From NCBI GenBank assembly GCA_964400675.1, contig CAYNVO010000001.1, positions 62,001 to 126,000 on the forward strand: 64,000 nucleotides of DNA, in the 5' to 3' direction. Source of the DNA: 9FT-COMBO-48-23 sp964400675 (GTDB taxonomy: Bacteria; Chloroflexota; Dehalococcoidia; GIF9; UBA5629). Shown here in pieces: positions 51,025 to 60,404 of this stretch (its first letter is position 1; each line of letters starts with the position of its first letter). Made by a program: the position numbers and the translations under genes. Below the pieces are notes generated by a model. It saw only the letters and a list, made by a program, of their open reading frames with translations, was not told where the DNA came from and made no database searches.

Positions 51025-52193
51025 TTGTAGCTCCCCTTAGCAGCTTGCACCGCCTTATAGGCGGCGTCATAGAAATCAGTTGCCTCGATAAATTCAACCC
51101 CGGATTCAGCCAGTATGCCTTTTCCTTCGTCGGCATTTGTCCCTGCCAGCCTGACAACCAGCGGCAGATTTATGTCCATTTGCTTGTGTGCTTCAGCGAT
51201 ACCGTGGGCGATGGTGTCCACCCTGGCCATGCCGCCGAATATGTTGACCAGAATCGCCTTAACGCTGGGGTCGGTGGTAAAAATCTTAAAGGCGTTTACA
51301 ACACGGCTGACGTCGTTGACGGTGCCTATGTCCAGGAAATTAGCCGGTCTGCCGCCGGCGTGGGTGATAAGGTCCATAACTGCCATGGCTAAGCCAGCCC
51401 CGTTGACCAGGCAGCCGATATTGCCGTCCATTTTCACGTAATTCTTAATTCCCAGCTCGTTTGCTCTGGCTTCAAGCGGGTCTTCCTGTTCCGCATCGTG
51501 AAGCTGCTCTATGTCGCTGTGGCGGAAAAGAGCATTGTCATCGAAGTTCAGCTTGGCATCGAGTGCAATTATTTCGCCGTCGGCAGTGATGACCAGCGGG
51601 TTGATTTCGGCTAAGGAACAGTCTTTGACTTGAAAGAGCCTGTACAGATTGGTCATCAGGCTGGTGGTGGCTCTCACCTGGGCTGGGTTCAGGTTAATCC
51701 CGTAAGCCAGCTTGCGTCCCTGGAAGGCCTGGAAACCAGCCGCCTGGTCGATATATTCAAGGAGGATTTTCTCCGGGCTTACTCGTGCCACCTCCTCGAT
51801 GTCCATGCCGCCGGCTTCGCTCGCCATCATCACCGGCATGCGATTGGCAGCAGCCACGATGATGCTCAGATAAAGCTCGCGTTCGACGTTGACGGCTTTT
51901 TCCACGAGGACTTTGCTCACCGGCACCCCTTCCGGCGCCGTTTGATGTGTTACCAATCTGGTGCCCAGTATTTGCCCTGCCAGTTTTTCTGCCTCCGCTG
52001 GGGTGTTAGCTACCTTTATACCCCCGGCTTTACCTCTACCGCCGGCGTAGACCTGGGCTTTTATGGCTACCTTGCCTCCGAGCTCGGCGGCTATCTTTTT
52101 AGCTTCGGCTGGCGTGGTGGCTACAGCACCTGTGGGTATTGGGATGCCGAATTCGGACAGCAGAGCCTTTGCCTGATATTCGTGGATTTTCAC
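51021..52193 (-). CDS. sucC: Succinyl-CoA synthetase, beta subunit
   Basis: A 390-residue ATP-grasp protein. MKIHEYQAKALLSEFGIPIP is the typical start; AIKAQVYAGGRGKAGGIKVA binds the nucleotide, and GNIGCLVNGAGLAMAVMDLI with NIFGGMARVDTIAHGI form the C-terminal ligase domain. It partners SucD, encoded immediately downstream. The ADP-forming type is assumed. The tRNA-Ser gene lies 52 bp upstream on the same strand. Confidence 0.95.
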   Translation of the reverse strand: MKIHEYQAKALLSEFGIPIPTGAVATTPAEAKKIAAELGGKVAIKAQVYAGGRGKAGGIKVANTPAEAEKLAGQILGTRLVTHQTAPEGVPVSKVLVEKAVNVERELYLSIIVAAANRMPVMMASEAGGMDIEEVARVSPEKILLEYIDQAAGFQAFQGRKLAYGINLNPAQVRATTSLMTNLYRLFQVKDCSLAEINPLVITADGEIIALDAKLNFDDNALFRHSDIEQLHDAEQEDPLEARANELGIKNYVKMDGNIGCLVNGAGLAMAVMDLITHAGGRPANFLDIGTVNDVSRVVNAFKIFTTDPSVKAILVNIFGGMARVDTIAHGIAEAHKQMDINLPLVVRLAGTNADEGKGILAESGVEFIEATDFYDAAYKAVQAAKGSYK

Positions 52194-52244
52194 CCAGCCA
52201 TCTCCTTTATATGATTACAGCGATTAATTTAGATTACAGAGATA

Positions 52245-52332
52245 TGGCGGAGGGGGTGGGATTCGAACCCACGTTCGCTTTCGCGAAAACGGTTTTCAAG
52301 ACCGTCGCCATAGTCCACTCGGCCACCCCTCC
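52245..52332 (-). tRNA. tRNA-Ser (UGA anticodon), CCA encoded
   Basis: On the minus strand, GGAGGGG pairs with CCCCTCC as acceptor stem. A D-arm TGGCCGAGTGG, an anticodon arm GGTCTTGAAAACC with anticodon TGA, a long variable arm (TTTCGCGAAAGCGAA region) and the T-arm GTGGGTTCGAATCCCAC follow. The long variable arm and G73 mark a class II tRNA-Ser. CCA is encoded (52247-52245). Confidence 0.97.
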
Positions 52333-52379
52333 AGAACCATCCTAGTATAGGAAAATGCATTGTGTTTGGCAACCTCATT

Positions 52380-52530
52380 TTGATTGCCACCCTGAGCGGC
52401 CTCGGCAGAGATTCTTCGACTCCGCTTGCGCTCCGCTCAGAATGACATTTTCATTATTGTCACCCTGAGCGGCAGCGAAGGGTCTCGCACGGCTCGGGAT
52501 AAAACTGAGGACCGAAGAATCTTGTTGATA
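52380..52530. repeat. Dispersed repeats between tRNA-Ser and the FN3/thioredoxin gene
   Basis: TGCCACCCTGAGCGGCCTCG, GATTCTTCGACTCCGCTTGC, CAGAATGACAT and GTCACCCTGAGCGGCAGCGA are repeated or inverted blocks of the dispersed element. The gap 52333-52602 contains no gene. Confidence 0.7.
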
Positions 52531-52602
52531 TATCCCCGCCCCTGCAGGGTCGGGTGCCCGAGGCTAAAGACTAGGGGCTACATTGTTAGGCAAAAGACAC
52601 GG

Positions 52603-54480
52603 CTAGAGAGAGTCTAGTATGTCTTCTATCTCAGCCTGGTCATCGAAAGAATCCTTAAATTGTATGTACCTGATTATGCCTTCGGCATCGATAAAGAAGG
52701 TTGTAGGCCACCCTTGGATACTGTAAAGACTTTTAGCCTGTCCTTCGGAATCGTAAAATACGGGGAAAGTGTATCCCTCGTCTTCGATGAACTCGTTGAC
52801 GGTATCAATATTCTCACTAGTATTACTGGCGATAGCAATTATTGTCAGGTCTTCCCTCGTCCAGTCTTCGAAAACTGCCTGTATGTGAGGCATTTCCTGC
52901 GTGCAGGGTATGCACCAGGTTGCCCAGAAGTTAATCATCACAATCTTGCCTCGGAAGTCGCTCAACTTTATATCCACATCCTCGCCGTCAAGGTTTTGCA
53001 CAGTGAAGTCCGGGGCGCGGTTATAGACTTGAGAACCGAACGGGATGGCTACCGGAGTCTCAAATGTTTGGTTGGTTGATGTTGCTTCATTACCGCTGGA
53101 GTCTTTTGAAATTGCCTGGAAGTTGTAGGTTTTACCATCGTCAAGTCCGGTCAGTGTGACGCTGTGGTCCGTGGTAAGGTTTGAAATCTCCGTAGTTTTT
53201 GACTCATATTCTTCAGTTTCTCCGTACTCCACCTGGCTGGTGGCGAGCTCATTTGTCATCCAGGTGATGATAGCACTCGATTCTGTAACGTTGGAATAAC
53301 TAACTCCTGAAATCACCGGCGGGGTTTCATCGGCTGCGGCTAATGTTGTCAGCTCCTTCTCTAACGTGGCTTCATTTCCGTCGGCGTCTATGGATATAAT
53401 AGTGTATTTGTAGGTTGTACCGGGCTCGAGTCCGGTCAATGTGACATTGTGGCTGGTGGAAAGATCGCCATCTGACAGCTTGGCTTGGACGTCCGTTTCA
53501 TTTTTCCAGTACTCCACCTTGCCTGTGGTAGGCTTGTCGGTTTTCCAGGTGATGGTGGCGCCTGTTTCGGTTATAGATGAAGTCGATGTGTTCTGGATGC
53601 TGGGGGGCGTGCTATATACGATATCATCAGTGGGGGATGATGTATTCCCCTGGTTGATGAAGTAATAGATACCGCCGCCGATAAAAAGGCATACGATTAG
53701 AGCAATGATGATGGTAGCGATTCCGGGTAGCCCTTGCCTCCCGGCGGCTGGAATGCCTCTTCCTCCAGGCGCAGGTGGTGCTGCTTGGTAAGGATATGGC
53801 TTTGCCGCCAGTGTCGGCGGTGGTAGACCTGCCGATATTGCGCCGGCGGCTGCGGGTGCGGCACTTGGTATCGGCAGTTGCATGCCGACGCCTGGCATAG
53901 CGCCGGGAGAGCCGTAATTCTGGCGCTGTCCAAAGCTGGGAGGAGGGCTATGTTGGGGACTGCCGTATTGAGGCATCATGCCCCGGGCTGCTGGCGGTTG
54001 CTGTACTGCGGGGGTTTGTGGCCTCGGTACCAGCGGAGGGCGTGCTGATGCAGTGGATGCTGCTTGTTGCTGAATTGCCCGATGCCTGATTCCGTAAAGC
54101 AAGCCGCAGCCTGAGCAGCGTCCTGATTCAAGGTCAATATCGGCGCCGCACCTGGGGCAGTTGTTTCGAAGCTGTGGAACTGGAACTCCAGATGATTGCT
54201 GACGCATGGCAGCCTGTGCGGCAGGTTGGGTTGGCGCGCTAGATACTCTTGGGATAGGCATAGCTTGTTGCCCTGCTGATGAGGCAGGTTGAGATGGTTG
54301 GGTGATCGGGCCAGGTTGTTCTACAACGCAGAGGAAGCCACATTTTGGGCAAAACCTCGACCTTTGAGGTAGAGGTTCGCGGCAATGAGGGCACAGCATC
54401 GCGCCGCAGTTATTGCAGATTGACTTACCCGGGGGCATCGGTGAGTGGCAAATAGAACACAGGGTTATTCTGGGCTGCAC
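52603..54480 (-). CDS. Zinc-ribbon / FN3 / thioredoxin-like membrane protein
   Basis: A 625-residue protein in this order: N-terminal zinc ribbons (CSICHSPMPPGKSICNNCGA, CPHCREPLPQRSRFCPKCGF and CPRCGADIDLESGRCSGCG), a Pro/Gln/Ala-rich linker (residues 70-250), one transmembrane helix (ATIIIALIVCLFIGGGIYYF), two fibronectin type III domains, and a C-terminal TlpA/redoxin domain with WATWCIPCTQEMPHI and GWPTTFFID. It looks like a membrane-anchored extracytoplasmic thiol-disulfide oxidoreductase with cytoplasmic metal knuckles. A paralogue lies directly upstream at 54741. Confidence 0.85.
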   Translation of the reverse strand: MQPRITLCSICHSPMPPGKSICNNCGAMLCPHCREPLPQRSRFCPKCGFLCVVEQPGPITQPSQPASSAGQQAMPIPRVSSAPTQPAAQAAMRQQSSGVPVPQLRNNCPRCGADIDLESGRCSGCGLLYGIRHRAIQQQAASTASARPPLVPRPQTPAVQQPPAARGMMPQYGSPQHSPPPSFGQRQNYGSPGAMPGVGMQLPIPSAAPAAAGAISAGLPPPTLAAKPYPYQAAPPAPGGRGIPAAGRQGLPGIATIIIALIVCLFIGGGIYYFINQGNTSSPTDDIVYSTPPSIQNTSTSSITETGATITWKTDKPTTGKVEYWKNETDVQAKLSDGDLSTSHNVTLTGLEPGTTYKYTIISIDADGNEATLEKELTTLAAADETPPVISGVSYSNVTESSAIITWMTNELATSQVEYGETEEYESKTTEISNLTTDHSVTLTGLDDGKTYNFQAISKDSSGNEATSTNQTFETPVAIPFGSQVYNRAPDFTVQNLDGEDVDIKLSDFRGKIVMINFWATWCIPCTQEMPHIQAVFEDWTREDLTIIAIASNTSENIDTVNEFIEDEGYTFPVFYDSEGQAKSLYSIQGWPTTFFIDAEGIIRYIQFKDSFDDQAEIEDILDSL

Positions 54481-54740
54481 GTTATTATCAGCCTCCGATT
54501 ATTTGGCACCTTTAGCGTTTCCTTTGCTTTCTCTTCAGCTTTACAGGACATGCTGATTACCTTCTCTATCTATATTATTATAATCCAGTCAAAACATAAA
54601 GTAGAATATTCTATAGTGTATCGTCTATCATTTCAGGTTTTTCTCTGGGAGAGTAATTTGTCCTACATTGGTTGGTGTACGAGCTGTGCCAGGTTGTGAA
54701 CACACGGTTGGGGTTTTAACCTGTCATGGGAGAGACGAGA

Positions 54741-56423
54741 CTAGTCGAGAGATTCGAATATGGCTTCTATTTCCTCTTTGCTGCTGAAGCGTCCAATTTT
54801 GAGCTCCCGTATAATTCCGTCTGAGTCGATGAAGAAGGTTTTAGGTATCATCAAGGCTTTGTAGCTATCCTTGGCTGAGTTTTCTTCTGCGTCAATCAAG
54901 ATGGGAAATGTGAAAGGCCCCATTTCGTCAAGGTATTTATCTTCAAGTCTTTTAATCCGGTCTGCTCTTCTATCAATACATATAGTAAGTACAACAAATT
55001 CAGAATTAGAATTCTTATTGCCCCATCTCTCATCTTCATAAATCGCCCGGATATAGGGGAATTCTCCAAGACAGGCTCCGCAGAATGTATCCCAGAGGTT
55101 GAGCAACACCTTCTTGCCTTTGAACTGGTTCAGCTTTACAATCTCACCATTGTTAGGTGATTCCGGGTTATCATCCTGGTATTCTCGCAATTGAAAGTCC
55201 GGGGCGCGGTTGCCAACTTTGTCTCCCACCAATATTTCACGTAGGGTGGTAAGCATTCCTGTTTTGGTGGCTTCGTTTCCGCATTCGTCTGCTGACTTCA
55301 CCATGAAGTAATAAGTCTTATTTGGCTCCAGCGTGGTTAGCCGAATCTTGTGACTGGTAGTTGGTTCGTCATTGGATGTTGCGCTCAAGCCGTAGTCTTT
55401 TGTTCTCCCATACTCGACCTGACTGGTGGCGGGCTCGCCGGTTTCCCAGGTTATGGTAGCGCTTACATCGGAATAGCTAGGAATTTTGACTTCCGAAATG
55501 GTTGGCAGTGTTGTGTCTTTGAGCGTGAAATGTGCGACAACGGTTTTATCTGAATCCATTGTAATGGTGGTCGTCTCCGACGAACTTGAGGCGCCCTCCC
55601 AGTAGCTAAACTTGTAGCAGGTGTCGTTTGGAACAGCCATCAGTTTTATTTGGCTGCCGGGCTCAAATGTCCTGCTGCTGGATGGAGGGGACACTAGCCT
55701 AATCTCACCTCCTGTTTCGGGAATCACAGTTGTGCTCAGGGTGTAAGTTTTGGATGTAGTGGGAGGTGGAAGGAACGGTCGAGTGCCAGGTTCAGCAGCA
55801 CTCTGGCTAATTAGTCGTGCGACATAGATACCTCCCATGACCAGACTGCTGAGTATAATGACAACCAGCAAGCTGGCCAGGACTGGCCTTATAAAACGCT
55901 TTAGCGGGGAGAAATCCCACTCTCTCCGCTCGGTCTTTGCAATTTCAGAAAGAATTGGACTTCGTGGAGGTGCGACGCTCATTTTGTTCGGTGTCAGGGG
56001 CACTGATTTAGACGACCGGGAGATGATGTCCATTGGCTTGCTCACTGGTGCTGGAGTAGCACTTGCTTCTAGTTCCTGGACATCCCTGCGTTGCATAGGG
56101 CCACTGTATCCGCAACCTCGTTGGTTGGGACAAATTCCCCGTGGTACGTTAACCTGCGTGTGACAACGTGGGCACATGTATTGTGGCTTGCTCTTAAAGG
56201 ATTCTTGCGGTTTCATAGATGCAGAGCTTTGCATCCGCGCTTTCTGTGCCTTCTGCCACAGGTTGTAATTAGGGTCTTCCCAGCCGCAGTACGGGCAGAT
56301 CTTGCCGTCAAAGATGTGAGCTTTAGGGCACAGTCTTGCGTTACAACTCGGGCATAAAAGCTCGCCTAAATTGTCCCTCTTTACCTGAACGCGACACTTA
56401 GGACACAGTATTATCCTTTGCAC
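54741..56423 (-). CDS. Zinc-ribbon / InlB-like repeat / FN3 / thioredoxin-like membrane protein
   Basis: A 560-residue paralogue of the previous protein: zinc ribbons (CPKCRVQVKRDNLGELLCPS, CPRCHTQVNVPRGICPNQRG), a membrane helix (FIRPVLASLLVVIILSSLVM), a YWEGASSSSETTTITMDSDK stretch of the InlB B-repeat type, one FN3 domain, and a redoxin domain with NLWDTFCGACLGEFPYIRA. The CGAC active site and IPKTFFID cis-proline loop are intact. Its function is probably thiol-redox in the cell envelope. The two genes form a tandem pair. Confidence 0.82.
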   Translation of the reverse strand: MQRIILCPKCRVQVKRDNLGELLCPSCNARLCPKAHIFDGKICPYCGWEDPNYNLWQKAQKARMQSSASMKPQESFKSKPQYMCPRCHTQVNVPRGICPNQRGCGYSGPMQRRDVQELEASATPAPVSKPMDIISRSSKSVPLTPNKMSVAPPRSPILSEIAKTERREWDFSPLKRFIRPVLASLLVVIILSSLVMGGIYVARLISQSAAEPGTRPFLPPPTTSKTYTLSTTVIPETGGEIRLVSPPSSSRTFEPGSQIKLMAVPNDTCYKFSYWEGASSSSETTTITMDSDKTVVAHFTLKDTTLPTISEVKIPSYSDVSATITWETGEPATSQVEYGRTKDYGLSATSNDEPTTSHKIRLTTLEPNKTYYFMVKSADECGNEATKTGMLTTLREILVGDKVGNRAPDFQLREYQDDNPESPNNGEIVKLNQFKGKKVLLNLWDTFCGACLGEFPYIRAIYEDERWGNKNSNSEFVVLTICIDRRADRIKRLEDKYLDEMGPFTFPILIDAEENSAKDSYKALMIPKTFFIDSDGIIRELKIGRFSSKEEIEAIFESLD

Positions 56424-56592
56424 ATAGCCCTCATTAAGTGTTTACCTAGCACCTCTCTTTAATGTGCTACTTTTTATTTTCAGTTGATTGAGACAATATG
56501 TCCTACATAGATTATACATGCAGATAAGACAAAGTAAAATTATCCTGTTTTATAAGTCCTGTATGCTAATCTCTATCAACAATATAAAGTTT

Positions 56593-56943
56593 TTATTTTG
56601 GTTTCGGCTTGCTGATGGTGATTGACTGCATAGGGCCAGCGTAACCGCAGCTGCGGTGGTTCGGGCAGCGTCCGTATGCCTTGCTGGTCTTGGCGCTGCA
56701 GCGGGGGCATTTGTATTGTGACATTGTGCCTGATGTTTTCGTTTGTTTTTGCTTTGTAGTGTCTTGCTGTACTGTTGGCGGGTCAACTACTATTGGTTTG
56801 CCGGCAGCATTTGTTCCTCGAAGATACATATCTTTGTGTTCCATGCCACCGATGAAGCCGCACTTCGGGCAGGTTCCAAACTGGTCGTGCATTTTAGTTG
56901 CGCACTGGGGGCAAGCGTAACGTGGTTTGGAATTATCTTGCAT
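56593..56943 (-). CDS. Double zinc-ribbon protein
   Basis: A 116-residue soluble protein with two cysteine ribbons, CPQCATKMHDQFGTCPKCGF and CPRCSAKTSKAYGRCPNHRS followed by CGYAGPMQ. The second ribbon (CPN-x3-CGYxGPMQ) is shared with the N-terminus of the 560-residue neighbour. No other domain is present. It follows serS by 5 nt, so it may be coexpressed with the aminoacyl-tRNA synthetase genes. Confidence 0.8.
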   Translation of the reverse strand: MQDNSKPRYACPQCATKMHDQFGTCPKCGFIGGMEHKDMYLRGTNAAGKPIVVDPPTVQQDTTKQKQTKTSGTMSQYKCPRCSAKTSKAYGRCPNHRSCGYAGPMQSITISKPKPK

Positions 56944-56948
56944 CAGTT

Positions 56949-58214
56949 TTAGCTCTTGCTAATTACCTCTGTTCCCATATACGGTTTCAGTGCTTCAGGC
57001 ACTTTTATGGTGCCGTCAGCTTGCTGATAGTTTTCCAGCAGTGCTATGACTACCCGTGGCAAAGCCAGTCCTGAGCCGTTAAGTGTGTTCAGGAAGCCGG
57101 GCTTAGCTTTGGGCTCTGGACGATAGCGAATATTTGCACGCCTGGCCTGGAAGTCGCCGCAATTGCTGCATGAGCTGACCTCCAACCATTCGCCGCAGCC
57201 GGGAGCCCACATCTCGATATCGAATGATTTAACTGAGGCAAAACCCAGGTCGCCAGTACATAGCTGCACCACACGATAGGGTATTCCCAGGCGGCGGCAT
57301 ACATCTTCGGCATCTTTCACCAGCTTTTCTAGCTCCTGGTCGGAATTTTCTGGCTCGGTGAACTTATATAACTCGACTTTGTCGAATTGATGCCCTCTTT
57401 TGATGCCTCTGGTGTCCTTGCCCGCTGCCATCTTCTCGCGGCGGAAGCACGCGGTATAGGCTACGTAATAAATAGGCAGAGTGCCCGGCGGCAGGATTTC
57501 TTCACGATGCAGATTGGTCAAGGGCACTTCAGCGGTGGGTACAAACCAGAAATCGTCGACTTCATCATGGTACAGGTTATCAGCAAATTTAGGCAGATTA
57601 CTTGAGCCAACCATGCATTCACGTTTTACCATGAAAGGGGGGTAGATTTCTGTGTAGCCGTGCTCCTTTATGTGCAGGTCGAGCATGAAAGAAATGAGTG
57701 CTCGTTGCAAATGAGCGCCATGGCCCTTGAGGACATAAAAGCGGCTGCCAGAAAGTTTGGCTCCACGCTGGAAATCGATAATATCTAATTTTTCACCTAG
57801 TTCCCAATGGGGTAGTGGTGTGAAGGGAAATTGTGCTGGCTCACCCCAGGAGCGCACCACAAGGTTGTCCTGTGCGTTTTTGCCAACAGGCACATCGGCA
57901 GCCGGGATGTTTGGCAATCGCAGCAGAAGGTCTTCAAGTTCAGATTCAAATTGGCATATCTCTGCTTCCAGGCGAGTGACTTTTTCACCGAGTTGGCGCA
58001 TATCGGCAATAAGCTGAGGCGGCTTATCCGCCATCATGCCTAATTGTTTACTGACTTCATTACGCTGAGCCCGCAGCGTTTCCATCTCGTGCAGAAGCTG
58101 ACGGCGTCGCTCGTCAAGGCTTATGATTTGGTCGAGCGGAGCGCTCTCACCTCGCTTTTCTAAGGCTTGGTGGACTAAGTCAGGATTGTCACGGATTAAC
58201 TTGATGTCCAGCAT
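56949..58214 (-). CDS. serS: Seryl-tRNA synthetase
   Basis: A 421-residue class II synthetase. The N-terminal long coiled coil (MLDIKLIRDNPDLVHQALEK, LLHEMETLRAQRNEVSKQLG) contacts tRNA-Ser; AYTACFRREKMAAGKDTRGI is motif 2 and GSGLALPRVVIALLENYQ is motif 3. It follows lysS by 17 nt, and a tRNA-Ser gene lies 4.6 kb away. All key regions are intact. Confidence 0.95.
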   Translation of the reverse strand: MLDIKLIRDNPDLVHQALEKRGESAPLDQIISLDERRRQLLHEMETLRAQRNEVSKQLGMMADKPPQLIADMRQLGEKVTRLEAEICQFESELEDLLLRLPNIPAADVPVGKNAQDNLVVRSWGEPAQFPFTPLPHWELGEKLDIIDFQRGAKLSGSRFYVLKGHGAHLQRALISFMLDLHIKEHGYTEIYPPFMVKRECMVGSSNLPKFADNLYHDEVDDFWFVPTAEVPLTNLHREEILPPGTLPIYYVAYTACFRREKMAAGKDTRGIKRGHQFDKVELYKFTEPENSDQELEKLVKDAEDVCRRLGIPYRVVQLCTGDLGFASVKSFDIEMWAPGCGEWLEVSSCSNCGDFQARRANIRYRPEPKAKPGFLNTLNGSGLALPRVVIALLENYQQADGTIKVPEALKPYMGTEVISKS

Positions 58215-58231
58215 GGTGACTTAACTTTTTG

Positions 58232-59737
58232 TTATTTTACTTTTAGTTGAGGGAAAAGGATAACCTCACGTATGGATTGCTTATCAGTGAATAACATTAT
58301 CAGACGGTCTATACCTATGCCTAGCCCGCCGGTGGGCGGCATGCCGTATTCTAGGGCCTGGAGAAAATCCTCGTCAATAGCCTCAGTTTCCGGCTCTTCA
58401 TCACCTGTTTTAGCTGACATTAATTCAGTAGATTGTATAGCTTTCTGTTGTTGGAAGCGCTCTCTTTGTTCCTGGGGGTCGTTAAGCTCGGTGAATGCGT
58501 TAGCGATTTCCATGCCGCCTATAAAAGCCTCAAATCGCTCTACCAGGCGGTCATTGCCTCGTTTTCTCTTGGCGAGAGGCGACATCTCTACTGGATAATC
58601 TACCAGAAAGGTAGGCTGCATCAGTCCAGGCTCGACAAACGTGGAGATGAGCTCATCTACCAGCCTGCCTCTGTCCTTGCCGGGGTCAACTTTTAATTCC
58701 AGTTTTTCCATCCTCGTCCGCAATGACTTAGCGTCGGGGTAGTCCTCAAAATCGATGCCACAACGCTCCTTGATTGCCTCACGCAGGTAGATTCGTTGCC
58801 ACGGAGGTGTCAGGTTAATAAGCTCTTCACCGAACTTAATTTCAGTCTTGCCTACGACTTCTGTGGCAATATAGCATACCACATCTTCAACCAGCTTCAT
58901 CATATCATTATAGTCGGTGTAGGCTTCGTAGATTTCTGTCATGGTGAATTCGGGATTATGTCTGGTTGATATACCTTCATTGCGGAATACGCGACCGAGT
59001 TCGTAGACTTTATCGAAGCCGCCTATTATTAGCCGTTTGAGATAAAGTTCCAGTGCAATGCGAAGATATAAGTCCTGGTCCAGGGCTTGATGATGGGTTT
59101 TAAAACGTCGTGCCAGAGCCCCTCCTGCTACTGGCTGTAATACTGGTGTCTCCACTTCGATAAATTCCCGCTCGTTTAGAAACTGCCTCAAAGCTGAGAT
59201 AATCTGCCCCCGCAGTTTGAAGACAGACCTGGCTTCTTCGTTGGAGATTAGGTCGAGGTAACGTTGTCGGTAACGCTTCTCAACATCAACCAGTCCGTGC
59301 CATTTCTCGGGCAGTGGTTGAAGAGATTTAGTCAATATAGTGAGATCATTTGTCTCAAGGCTGATTTCACCGGTCTTAGTTCTAAAAAGCTTGCCTTTGG
59401 CACCGATGATGTCACCGATATCTATTTCGTGAAGTAATTCGTATTTTTTATCACCAATGATGTCACGGCTAAAGAAAATCTGTATTTTGCCTGAACTATC
59501 GCGAATATCGAAGAATGCAACCTTCCCCATGAAGCGAATGGCTGTAATTCGGCCAGCGAGGCTTAGTTCTGGATTTTGGGTGGTCTGCGGACTTGATTCT
59601 ATTTGTTCATAGAGAGTCACTGCTTCCTGGGTAGTGTGGCTGCGGCGATATGAGTGAGGGTACGGATTTATTCCGCTGCCTCTGATTTTGTCTAGCTTTT
59701 CCTGGCGCTGTTGAGCAATGTGCTTTAATCTTGCCAT
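58232..59737 (-). CDS. lysS: Lysyl-tRNA synthetase (class II)
   Basis: A 501-residue class II enzyme. The N-terminal OB fold (LSLAGRITAIRFMGKVAFFD) binds the anticodon; GRVFRNEGISTRHNPEFTMT is motif 2 and GGLGIGIDRLIMLFTDKQSI motif 3. It lies between greA and serS on one strand, an arrangement also seen in other Chloroflexota and Firmicutes. Confidence 0.95.
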   Translation of the reverse strand: MARLKHIAQQRQEKLDKIRGSGINPYPHSYRRSHTTQEAVTLYEQIESSPQTTQNPELSLAGRITAIRFMGKVAFFDIRDSSGKIQIFFSRDIIGDKKYELLHEIDIGDIIGAKGKLFRTKTGEISLETNDLTILTKSLQPLPEKWHGLVDVEKRYRQRYLDLISNEEARSVFKLRGQIISALRQFLNEREFIEVETPVLQPVAGGALARRFKTHHQALDQDLYLRIALELYLKRLIIGGFDKVYELGRVFRNEGISTRHNPEFTMTEIYEAYTDYNDMMKLVEDVVCYIATEVVGKTEIKFGEELINLTPPWQRIYLREAIKERCGIDFEDYPDAKSLRTRMEKLELKVDPGKDRGRLVDELISTFVEPGLMQPTFLVDYPVEMSPLAKRKRGNDRLVERFEAFIGGMEIANAFTELNDPQEQRERFQQQKAIQSTELMSAKTGDEEPETEAIDEDFLQALEYGMPPTGGLGIGIDRLIMLFTDKQSIREVILFPQLKVK

Positions 59738-59860
59738 AAATGTTTAGTAGCCCCTGAAAAATTCGCCGTTTTTTTGTGCCTGACCAACTCTCCAATTCGG
59801 TGATGCCCTTCATTACAGGAGAATCTTAGATTTTTCTAGGTTAATATAGTGGACAAATGT

Positions 59861-60328
59861 TCAACTTACGTCCATTATCAGTAATCTAAGCACTCCAGCG
59901 GGGGTTGCCACCTCAACTTCGTCGCCGATTTTTCTACCTAACAGGGCTTGCCCTACAGGTGATTCGTTGGAAATCTTGCCCTCGACAGGATTTGCTTCAG
60001 CGCTACCTACAATGTTAAATTGCTCTATCTTGCCGTCCTGATTTTGGATCAGCACTTTATCACCAATCTCGACTACGCCTGGTAAGACTGTCGACTCTAT
60101 GACTGTAGCGTTATTGACGATATTCTCCAGCATAAGTATTCTGCCCTCGACAAAAGCCTGGTCGTTCTTGGCATCTTCATATTCAGCGTTGTTCTCAGTT
60201 CCTCCCATTTCGCGGGCGCGTTTAATCTTACTGGCTACTTCCTGCCTTCGTATTGAAAGTAGGTGCTCCAGCTCAGACTGGAGCTTGTCCAAGCCCTCTC
60301 TGGTGATAAGAATTTTCTTCTGGCTCAT
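59861..60328 (-). CDS. greA: Transcription elongation factor GreA
   Basis: A 155-residue GreA. The N-terminal coiled coil (LQSELEHLLSIRRQEVASKI, NAEYEDAKNDQAFVEGRILM) reaches into RNA polymerase; the acidic tip DAKNDQ is present. The C-terminal globular domain has GEGxIS-like NPVEGKISNESPVGQALLGR. It rescues backtracked polymerase. A leader of about 70 nt contains an intrinsic terminator just before the gene, which suggests attenuation. Confidence 0.95.
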   Translation of the reverse strand: MSQKKILITREGLDKLQSELEHLLSIRRQEVASKIKRAREMGGTENNAEYEDAKNDQAFVEGRILMLENIVNNATVIESTVLPGVVEIGDKVLIQNQDGKIEQFNIVGSAEANPVEGKISNESPVGQALLGRKIGDEVEVATPAGVLRLLIMDVS

Positions 60329-60355
60329 GTGATGTCTCCTGTATCGAAAGCTAGT

Positions 60356-60384
60356 AAAAAACTGAGGGCCTGGTAACCCTCAGT
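60356..60384 (-). terminator. greA: Leader terminator (attenuator) upstream of greA
   Basis: On the minus strand ACTGAGGG-TTACCAGG-CCCTCAGT forms an 8-bp perfect stem followed by six Ts. It lies inside the greA leader, about 15-40 nt after the expected start, and 28 nt before the greA ATG. The convergent-side location excludes it as a terminator of any upstream minus-strand gene. Confidence 0.8.
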
Positions 60385-60404
60385 CAGCTTGAAGTTTGGC
60401 ACAT

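Noticed and set aside
31690..52530. CRISPR array from the recurring repeats
   Set aside because: Copies are kilobases apart, differ in length and direction, and have no regular spacers or cas genes.
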